DNA of 64,000 nt, taken from NCBI RefSeq assembly GCF_932274485.2, contig NC_065882.2:68485431-68549430 (forward strand), written 5' to 3'. The notes under the pieces are model-generated. The model worked only from the letters and a program-made list of their open reading frames with translations, searched no databases and was not told where the DNA came from. The DNA comes from Patella vulgata. Taxonomy: Eukaryota; Mollusca; Gastropoda; Patellidae. This document shows positions 57,201-64,000 of this stretch, piece after piece; within the stretch, counting starts at the first letter, position 1, and each line of letters begins with the position of its first letter. The translations under genes and the position numbers were made by a program.

Positions 57201-59836
57201 ATTTTTGGAGAAACATCAAAAGAAGTTTGTTTTTTGGGATTTGTTTTCGCAAAGTTTAAAAGAATACTGACATTTTAAAATAAACACTGTGTGTAAAAGT
57301 AATGCTTAACTTTTCATCTAATCCAATCTGGCGACCTGATGCATAGTTCAGTCTGTAGGCTTACCGGTGCTGTGATTTCATTTTGAAGATAAAGTATACC
57401 ATAATGAAACTAAAGAAAAGCTTTTGTGCAGAAATTTACACCATGGCATAGAGTACCTGATAAAATTACAGGGAGCTGTTAGTAGGGTTGTCCTTTCATT
57501 TTTGAAGGAATAATTCTTACAGATTATTGTAATCTGCAACATTTTTATACTTTGCCTTTCTCTCTATAAATAGGCTACCTTTCCCTTGCGTATTTCACAA
57601 TTAAATATCCAATGTGTTGTGTTGTCCAGCTAGGTTATTGATCTATGACCTATGCTTCTTTATCTCATGAACAAATTATGGTGCACATAATAAAAAAAAA
57701 TATTAATAATATGTCCATTTAAAAAGCGTTAAAAATCCCTAAAACATGCAATTAGAAATCTATCGACAATAAAATTATTTTAATATCATTTTAAGTGCAT
57801 TGGATGTCATCTCTTTGAATGCGCTGTTGTCTTGGATCATCTAACCTTAGGCTACTCTGTCCTGTCACAGTAACCATTCAAATGAAAGACAAAATAAACA
57901 AAACAATTTAATTTCTACCTTCTTTTCTGAATAAGTCTTTCAGTTCTTGCCAGGGAGTTTCATACGGAATATTTCTAATAATAACTTTATTTGATGTAAC
58001 ATTACTGACAATACGTCTTCGGCCATCATTTGCAGGAGATTTGGATCTGGATCTTTCTCTTCTAACTGGAGATCTAGATCTGGATCTGAAAATTGAAATA
58101 ACACCATAATCTACATGTTGATAAAACCAATTTTGTCAACTTTAAAAGTGATTCAGGTGAGTTTAGAACAGCTTGACATGTAGGGGGAGCCACGGCTTGC
58201 TTGTCTGGAGGTCGGGTGTTCGATCCCTGCATTCATCAGGATTTTCTGATGTGGTCTTCTCTTGTCTGTGGTGTAGGACAGGTCCTGACAAGGACAGCTG
58301 TCTAGCCATTTGGATGGGATAAAAAACTGTGGTTCTGTGTATATATTAGCATGCACGTATAAGATCCCTTGGCAGTTGAAATTCGATATAAGAGTAGGCC
58401 ATAGTGCTGCTGCCCGGGCAAAATTTTCCTCATAGCACACTGTATGGCGTATGCCCGTCTTCATTAGCCCAGTCAGAGCAGAACAGTAGGATGTTAAACC
58501 CCATTTCATTTCATTTTTGACATGTAGGCTATACTAGCATTTACCAAAAATTGTATTATATTTAGGCCCACTTCCTCTTCCAGTGGCTTTAAGAAACGTA
58601 CGAAAAACTTGTGCAATCCTGGTCTGACAGTTTGTTGATACATATATGTAAATTGTAATAACTTTTTACTATATTGGGTTGATATTTTGTAGTGAACTTT
58701 TGAAATGTCCTGACTATGGCTATGGAGCTATTTGATAATCCTCAACACAGTTATTATACATAAAGGAGAGAGAGAAATGGGGATTAACTCCATTTGACAC
58801 AAACTAGGTCAGTTCGGGACTAACACATGGTTCAATTTTACTTCTTTAGCAGTGGGAGGAAACTGGAGGACCCGGAGAAAAAATAATTTAAAGGAGATGA
58901 GTCGCTAACTCAATATAATCTGTAGTCTTCGCTTGCAAATACTACATATTAGTCAATTTAAATCAACATTGATGTTATCTTACTTTGAAAAGATGGGCTT
59001 CTGATCCAATATATAAAAGACACAATGAAAAATTTAAAATTGAAGCGACTCAATGAATGAGGATAAACCAATCCCACAGGAGAAACTACTGGTATAGACT
59101 GGAAAACCAGATGCCATACCTGGCATTCAATTTGGACTCTTCACATATTTTGCTGAATATAACTGATTAGAAATTACATTTACAGTAAAAACTTAAACAG
59201 AAACAATTAAAATATAAATCAGTTTATATTATTTATATACAATACACGACGATTCATATTACATGTGTTGCGACCCATTTGTGTCCATTTCTAGCTGCCT
59301 AAGAATAGAGATTTCACTACTTTAAGGGACCTACTGATCCAAATGTAGCTTGGCCCAATTTTATAATTCACTTGGCTTGTTGTGGTGTTTATTGCAACAT
59401 GCCAAGTGAAAGAGTTTAGGTATTTGTTTTTAAATGTTTTGTTAACCTAATCCTCGATAAATTGTGATTTATAAACATTTTGGCTTGGATAAACGGCATG
59501 AGCATTTACCTATACAAACGCAAATAAAAACTTCTAAATATGCTATTATCTTCCTGATATTTTATCTAGTATCTGGGCCAAATCGAAAAGGGTCTTTTGT
59601 CTTTAGAGGGACGCCATTTTGGGTTTTATTAATGTTGAATCGAACAAGCGGGACGCGTCAGTTTGGTGGAACGATATTTCATTAAAATCAATACTAATTA
59701 CAATATATTTATTTTAATGGCATATAAAAACTATGGAACTTTACCTTTCTCGTTTACTACTGTGATGGTTATTTCTTTCTTCATAAGAACTGTCCATGTT
59801 TCCTTCGTTTTTAATTTTTACTTCCTCTACTTGCAT
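51293..59836 (-). CDS. HNRNPM: HNRNPM / MYEF2-type hnRNP, three RRMs
   Basis: Eleven coding exons, in transcript order: 59836-59745, 58085-57918, 57172-57112, 56558-56465, 55581-55270, 54190-54037, 53641-53543, 53368-53303, 53084-52423, 52054-51904 and 51351-51293. The product is about 638 residues and acts as a nuclear pre-mRNA-binding splicing regulator. The N-terminus has an IKNE sumoylation-type motif and an Arg/Ser region. RRM1 is at about 63-138 (VIIRNI; GMGVVEF), RRM2 at about 237-312 (VFVAN; RGMGTVLF) and RRM3 at about 562-638 (VIVKN; TGMGLIRF). Gly/Met/Pro-rich linkers separate them, the counterpart of the Met/Arg repeats of vertebrate hnRNP M. The third RRM ends DGREITVRMYR. Exon 2 holds one base too many: the RRM1 frame breaks between IPY and ETPWQ at the CC of 57960-57961, although exon phases on either side require 167 rather than 168 bases. 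This is probably a sequence error. Introns after exons 6 and 10 look U12-type. Confidence 0.93.
51352..51903 (-). other. U12-type intron in HNRNPM RRM3
   Basis: The donor is GTATCCTTT (51903-51895), a full match to the minor-spliceosome 5' site. A branch-site-like TTCTTAATC (51369-51361) lies about 10 bases before the AG at 51353-51352. Phase 1. It contains a SINE A copy. Confidence 0.85.
51436..51753 (+). mobile_element. SINE family A in HNRNPM U12 intron (antisense to the element's head-to-tail order)
   Basis: On the plus strand the copy reads tail first (AATGAAATGGGGTTTTAACG) and ends with the head complement near TTGACCATCGTGGTTCC. The element's own 5'-to-3' direction is therefore minus, the same as HNRNPM transcription. 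Full body with minor deletions. Confidence 0.8.
52105..52325 (-). mobile_element. Tandem-core element family C, short copy C5 (HNRNPM intron 9)
   Basis: The minus-strand 5' end near 52320 reads TTTTTATACACCCACTATC, followed by GCCCCCATTTGTCCATC and a single core with CTGCCACAGGTATGG. The 3' end near 52110 has GGCCGTATATGTTTCATAGC and a decayed GTTGCC.GGCAAC (half lost). Confidence 0.7.
53187..53310 (-). repeat. Tandem duplication across the HNRNPM exon 8 donor
   Basis: AACATCATACAAGTATATTT occurs at about 53192 and 53270, each followed at a short distance by a copy of the exon 8 end (AAATATTTCTCAAA) with its donor. The real donor reads GTAAGT; the extra copy in intron 8 reads GCAAGT. Confidence 0.8.
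53642..54036 (-). other. U12-type intron in HNRNPM RRM2
   Basis: The donor is GTATCCTTT (54036-54028). A perfect branch-site core CCTTAAC (53658-53652) lies about 10 bases before the terminal AG. Phase 1, at the position homologous to the U12-type intron of RRM3. Confidence 0.88.
53683..53885 (-). mobile_element. Old SINE family B (inside HNRNPM U12 intron)
   Basis: Degenerate antisense-reading copy: CCATTTCGGGACTAACATGG, GAGAAAACCCAC, CGACCCTACTCCTTG and a decayed head. Confidence 0.65.
54340..55195 (-). mobile_element. Penelope-like element 3' fragment (HNRNPM intron 5)
   Basis: The minus strand at about 55165-54960 encodes the C-terminal part of the GIY-YIG endonuclease region of Penelope-like elements (SAVAEHIIDNPTHNIEWDNT, then a KPKMNKDNGRAI block). 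The tail to 54340 includes a TTGAAACGTTGCATG motif. Inverted repeats of about 33 bases (GTTATAGTTCCCCTGTTAAT at 54780 and its complement near 55160) bracket the coding part. 5'-truncated and broken. Confidence 0.7.
55660..55730. repeat. Short tandem duplication (29-30 bp x 2)
   Basis: GCTCCCCTTGATCAACAAAT followed by TTAAAAATC occurs twice in a row in HNRNPM intron 4. Confidence 0.85.
55846..56203 (-). mobile_element. SINE family A, full length (HNRNPM intron 4)
   Basis: From the ATGAAATGAAATGAAATGGA tail, through GGCATACGCCATACAGTG and TCCCATCCGAACGACTAGAC, to the head complement GACTTAGCCACGTGATCCCC. Same direction as HNRNPM transcription. Confidence 0.9.
56592..56930 (-). mobile_element. 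SINE family A (HNRNPM intron 3)
   Basis: Tail GAAATGGGGTTTTAATG to head complement CCGCTTAGCCACTGTGACTC, with several small deletions. Lies only about 34 bases from exon 4. Confidence 0.85.
58180..58518 (+). mobile_element. SINE family A (HNRNPM intron 1)
   Basis: Shortened head, B-box-like GTGTTCGATCCC, full body and tail GATGTTAAACCCCATTTCATT. Opposite in direction to the other SINE A copies in HNRNPM. Confidence 0.85.
58767..58883 (-). mobile_element. SINE family B 3' part (HNRNPM intron 1)
   Basis: (GA)n, AAATGGGGATTAACTCCATT, CAAACTAGGTCAGTTCGGGA and GGAGGACCCGGAGAAAA. Head missing. Confidence 0.75.
58891..59330. mobile_element. MITE family D (HNRNPM intron 1)
   Basis: Diverged copy with inverted ends TTAAAGGAGATGAGTC and GATTTCACTACTTTAA, plus internal TGGGCTTCTGATCCAATATA and CGACCCATTTGTGTCCATTT. 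Confidence 0.75.
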
Positions 59837-61537
59837 CTCACTGAAACAACTACGCCTCGTTTTCAATTTATATGTCACGGCTTCGGGTCACACGCACTTG
59901 TTAGCCTCGGTTACCTGGTCTTTCCCAAAATACGAGGACATCCGCCGTTCTATTTATTAAGTTTTATCGGACGTAAGATGGAAGCCTTAAAACAAAAACA
60001 AACACACCTTTAAGTGGAAAAAATATATATCCACTGTGAACTATATCTGTAATACACTTATACCGCATATTAAACCGGTGTTAATTGACTTTTATAATCT
60101 TATCTGGTATGATGGTGCGGACCTATTTAGTTCTTGTAAAAGCAACAAAGTTCAAAATATTACATATTATTCACATACAGTCTTTTTCATTTCAAAGTTT
60201 TAACATAAACTTTAAAGTAAAGCACATTAGAAACATTATCAAAGTATTGTTTGCGCTATACAAATTCTGTGTTGATTGGTTGATTGAGACTTTTTCTGCA
60301 GTGGCCATTATAATGAAAAATTGGCAAGTCTGTCTATTTGTTAAATTTCAGGATTGGTATTCATTGTTTTGGATTTTTTTCTTAAAATTTTACTTTAAAG
60401 AGAGCACATAATTCATAAAGAAATAGTTAGATCTCCATAACTTAAAAGGTCAGCGAAATAAAGATCTATAATTTCAATTTGATTGTTAAATGAACACATC
60501 AAATTCAATTCAATTATAAATCAACATTTTTATCCAATTAAAGTCCTTTGTTGTGTATTGATTTATAAAAATAAAATTGTCGTGGCAGTATATATGACCC
60601 ATGTTTGTCCATAAATTATTGTCCTCCCTACAATTTAATATGTAGGTTCAATCTTTAATAGACTGCAAAGTTGCTGAACTGTATACCAATAGAACTTAAA
60701 TTTTTCAGTTGTTATATACATGAATTTAAATATATTGTTTTTAAATATTTACTTGCAATTTGTATATTTTACACTCAAGCAACAAGAACATCAATAAAAG
60801 CGTTAAAATAAGCCTATCTCTAAGTGTTCATTCATAACAAATTTCATTCAGCATATTATTTTATTGTATCAAATTCATTATTTCATCCTCTCAAATTCAA
60901 TATTTCATCCTCTCAAAGTCTCAAATTCATTATTTCATCCCCTCAAATTCATTATTTCATCCTCTCAAATTCATTATTTCATCCTCTCAAATTCATTATT
61001 TCATCCTCTCAAATTCATTATTCCCTCTTATCAAATTCATTTTTTTCATCCTACCAAATTCATTATTTTATCCCATTGTTTTATTATCTTTAAACAAAAA
61101 CTAAATTGGAATTTGTCATTTTTCACATAACCCAATCATAAGACCAGCTCCCTATTGGATAAGTGTATATCAGAATTGAGATTTTCGGCGTCTTCCATAA
61201 AATTACAACATTGTATAAATTTATTATTTTTCACATGACTACAGCAAAAACATGATTAAAGGGGAATCTCCTTTCTTCAAAGGAAAGTTATTGTTTTCTT
61301 ATTCGTAATAAGGAAAACTGGTCTATTTAATAGTAACTCCTATTCAACCTGTCTATTCGCCCTGTCTGCTAAATGATAAATTACTCTCAATTTGCTCGCC
61401 GCACCTTTATAAACATTAACTTGTGCTGCCATCTAGAATATGATCACATGACTGGAAAATGGTATTCTATTGGTTGAATAGCTTATGGCCCCCCTGCATT
61501 GCCAAAATCATAACAAGCTTGTCGTTTTGCAGCCAAA
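59837..61537. promoter_or_regulatory. Divergent HNRNPM-CRTC intergenic region
   Basis: 1.7 kb between the two start codons, which point away from each other, so both promoters and 5' UTRs must lie here or extend through it. CCAAT-type ATTGG boxes occur at about 61153 and 61472 near CRTC. No TATA box is convincing. Confidence 0.5.
60868..61078. repeat. 22-bp minisatellite
   Basis: About nine units of TCAAATTCATTATTTCATCC plus two bases, nearly identical in the middle and degenerating rightward. Open frames across it are a by-product of the repeat. Confidence 0.95.
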
Positions 61538-62184
61538 ATGGCGAACCCCAGAAAGTTTAGCGAAAAGATAGCGTTACACAACCAAAAACAGGCTGAGGAA
61601 ACGGCTGCCTTTGAGGCAATTTTAAAGGAAGTAAATTGTGCTACTAAGGTAGGTGTTCAATATTATAAATTCCCCACGTCTTGTCGAAATACTGAGTGAG
61701 TGGAGTAATAAACAGTCGCTTCCGAGACAATTTTCAGGCGTATAATTTTAGAAGTAAAATGTGTATTTTTCTCTTTCAGCCAACGCCAAATATATATCCT
61801 AAACAGCATTTACCTATAGCACAAAATCTAGGAGCTTATCGAGGAGGATCATTACCTAATGTCAACCAAATCGGATCAAATCAAGGAATTGATTTACAGG
61901 TATGAGTCGTTTTGACATTGCCCTAATTGTTCTGTGTCGATTTACCGTTGAACAACATGGCGTCGACTGTTATTAGGTTATATGACTTTTTCTGGCCGCA
62001 TATTGACTTTAAACTATTGTATTATCAATTAATTAAAGAAATGTTTTGCCATTATTTTCAGACGGCACTTCAACATCTTGAAGACATGAAAACGGGTCGT
62101 CCAAATTTGACAGACAGATTTCACCGTGACCGTCAGAGACAGACACCCTGTCATCGTCGCGGAATCAACATCATGGATAAAAGA
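61538..62184 (+). CDS. CRTC: CRTC (CREB-regulated transcription coactivator), 5' part
   Basis: Three coding exons: 61538-61648, 61780-61899 and 62062-62184, all phase 0, giving the first 118 residues; the gene continues beyond the window. Exon 1 encodes [20 protein letters not shown] and then ETAAF, the highly conserved N-terminal coiled-coil that binds the CREB bZIP domain. Exon 2 has [14 protein letters not shown], matching the conserved [11 protein letters not shown] block of vertebrate CRTCs. Exon 3 covers the Arg-rich linker ([19 protein letters not shown]). CRTCs shuttle to the nucleus on dephosphorylation and coactivate cAMP-responsive genes. The ATG context is AAAATGG. The exon 3 donor is U12-like. 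No later exon was recognised in 62185-64000. Confidence 0.95.
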
Positions 62185-62193
62185 GTATCCTTT
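62185..62193 (+). other. U12-type splice donor of CRTC
   Basis: GTATCCTTT directly after the exon 3 Arg codon matches the minor-spliceosome 5' splice site. The matching branch site and acceptor are not visible in the window. Confidence 0.7.
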
Positions 62194-62756
62194 AATTAAA
62201 TAAACGATCATGGTAATCAGGTGTCTGGATTAATTAATTGATCTAATCTCTTTACACTTCCTGGAACTCAAGCTAACGGTAAATCTTTTGGGAATTGCAT
62301 TTATCAGTACAGGCTTGTAAAATAGGTCAAATTGTAGGTCAGTAGAAATGAAATGACACAATTTCTGTAATATTTTTTTTACAAATAGGATCAGGCTAAA
62401 TAAATGAATCCTCAATATAATCAACAGCACTTCTTCCAATATTGATATCATCAACTAATCTTGATAATTACTAGATAACAATGGGTAGTTTCTACAGCAG
62501 GTGTGGGAAGCCTAAGAGGATTAGCACCTATTAACATAACAATTTCTTTACCAAGACCAAACTGTAAAGGAGTCTTGTTCACTACAATACATTGTATACC
62601 GTAATAGTCACAGCTATTTTTTTTTGTAGCAGCGTAGGGTATTTTTATTAATCTAAAATGCAATTTTTCAACTTTCTGGTACCCTTCTTAAAATTTGAGA
62701 CCTATTTTAAAAATCTTTTACATCACGTAGTTTGATCATTTATTTAATGGACCTGG

Positions 62757-62920
62757 GCCCTTATTCACGAAAACTTAAACTAAGTTACAATCGAAATTTT
62801 AAGAAATACTGCAACTTCATTGGATATATGCAAATTGATTTTACTGGTCAGCCAATCGAATTGCAATATTTCTTAAAATTTCGATTGTATCTTAGTTTAA
62901 GTTTTCGTGAATAAGGGCCC
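62757..62920. mobile_element. Near-perfect palindromic MITE (CRTC intron 3)
   Basis: About 164 bp running from GGGCCCTTATTCACGAAAAC to GTTTTCGTGAATAAGGGCCC, with arms of about 60 bases. The same family as 44247-44392, in inverted orientation. Confidence 0.9.
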
Positions 62921-63181
62921 AGTTATGATTTATGGACTGCCACTGTACTTTTACATTAGATGAGTACTGATGAATATCAAATAATTACTTCAATATAATG
63001 AAATATTTTAAATGGTCAAGGTGGTTTTAAAATTTAATTAGAGTGCTTTTGATAGCTTCAGACTTGAAAGTGAATATCTTTTGCTAAATTTCTTCCTTGT
63101 ATTTTTCAAAATATTTCGAAATGCTTTTACTTTAGTGTTACATAAAAAAACCATTAGTTTAGTAACCTGAAATAATGAAAA

Positions 63182-63510
63182 GAAATGAAATGGGGTTTAA
63201 CGTCCTACTGTTCTGCTTCTAACCTGGGCTAATGAAGACGGGCATACGCCATACAGTGTGCTATGAGGGAAATTTTGCCCGGGTAGCGGCACTATCGCCT
63301 ACTCTTATATCGAATTCCAACTGCCAAGGGATCTTTTACGTGCATTCCAATGTATACACAGGACCTCGGTTTTTCGTCTCATCCGAAGGACTAGACAGCT
63401 GTCCTTGTCAGGCCCTCCGTCCTGCATCACTGACAAGGGTAACCACGCCGGAAAATCTGGATGAACTTTCCCGGCCAATGCAGGGATCGAACACCCGACC
63501 TCCAGGCTAA
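63182..63510 (-). mobile_element. SINE family A, head-truncated (CRTC intron 3)
   Basis: From ATGAAATGGGGTTTAACG through GGGCATACGCCATACAGTG and TGACAAGGGTAACCACGCCG, to GATCGAACACCCGACCTCC. The outermost head bases are missing. Confidence 0.9.
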
Positions 63511-63721
63511 ACGTGAAATAACAGATATATTCTGCATTAATGCAAACAAATAAAGTACACAATGTAAAGATCATGACTTTAATGATAGATGTATAATATT
63601 TTAGTGAATTTTTATTGAAATTTTGGCTTAAGTCTATTTTATGATTTGTACATATTAAAGTTTTTGGTGCTAGTTTCTGGCATGTACAGGTACATGTAGG
63701 TAATATTGTTTTTTTTTTCAA

Positions 63722-64000
63722 TCTTATTAAAACACAGATCCTATTTCATTTCGTTTTTTATAGTTCACAATTTGTCTTTACTACACTAGGATCTGGAAGA
63801 GTTGTTATATAACCTGCGTTCTGGATGGTTTGAGGGATTAACCAATGAAACGGTCTGTTACGGCAGGTTTTTGACGTGAGGTGCACAGAACTGTGGGTAA
63901 CCCACTAGAAACATCAATGCTGATTGGTTAATAAAATGTCTGACATCATATGGTCAAAAGTGACTCGTGTGACCTCTGACAAGACCTTCCAATATAACCA
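63722..64000 (+). repeat. Repeat family F, cut by window end
   Basis: Same orientation as 12025-12280, sharing ACTACACTAGGATCT and GAAGAGTTGTTATATAACC. This copy retains about 150 bases missing or diverged in the other. Confidence 0.6.

Noticed and set aside
59464-60411. Several small plus-strand open frames upstream of and in HNRNPM exon 1
   Set aside because: No homology, AT-rich composition, and overlap with the antisense HNRNPM first exon and intron.
60824-61130. Overlapping open frames with SNSLFHPLK-type repeats
   Set aside because: Translation of the 22-bp minisatellite; no start context or homology.
1-64000. LTR retroelements, endogenous viruses or Polintons
   Set aside because: No LTR pair, primer-binding site, gag/protease/integrase or capsid-like segment was recognised; the retroelements seen are LINE- or Penelope-type.

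Overview
This is an AT-rich, repeat-dense animal nuclear window, most likely from a mollusc. The evidence is spliceosomal genes with clear metazoan orthologues, tRNA-derived SINEs, and about 150-bp tandem-core elements of the kind known from molluscs. The species cannot be named from the sequence.

Layout. Positions 1-17,400 carry no host gene and are a graveyard of mobile DNA: a broken L1/Tx1-type LINE, two Tc1 copies, a 1,231-bp unit present three times in tandem, a Penelope-like relic, a mariner relic, fold-back elements and many SINE copies. Five host genes follow. (1) YIF1 (17,844-18,785, +), an intronless ER-Golgi membrane protein. (2) LRGUK (25,138-27,549, -), an intronless leucine-rich-repeat plus guanylate-kinase protein. 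(3) WHAMM (coding exons 32,744-44,047, +), an Arp2/3 nucleation-promoting factor with nine coding exons that I joined in frame to 794 residues. (4) HNRNPM (51,293-59,836, -), a three-RRM splicing factor with eleven coding exons. (5) The first three coding exons of a CRTC CREB coactivator (61,538-62,184, +), which runs off the right edge. HNRNPM and CRTC diverge from a 1.7-kb shared intergenic region. The genes do not form one pathway; they are ordinary neighbours in an animal genome.

Most notable points. Two HNRNPM introns and one CRTC intron have minor-spliceosome (U12-type) GTATCCTTT donors. The two HNRNPM ones sit at the same position and phase in RRM2 and RRM3. An element family with about 150-bp tandem cores occurs in at least five copies, ends in an inverted repeat resembling the RFX X-box, and one copy is a higher-order array of alternating 151-bp variants. 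The WHAMM acidic tail has Phe where the usual Trp is expected. HNRNPM exon 2 carries one extra base relative to its own reading frame. Two different SINE families share a 3' tail. No LTR retroelement, CRISPR array, rRNA gene or genuine tRNA gene was recognised.
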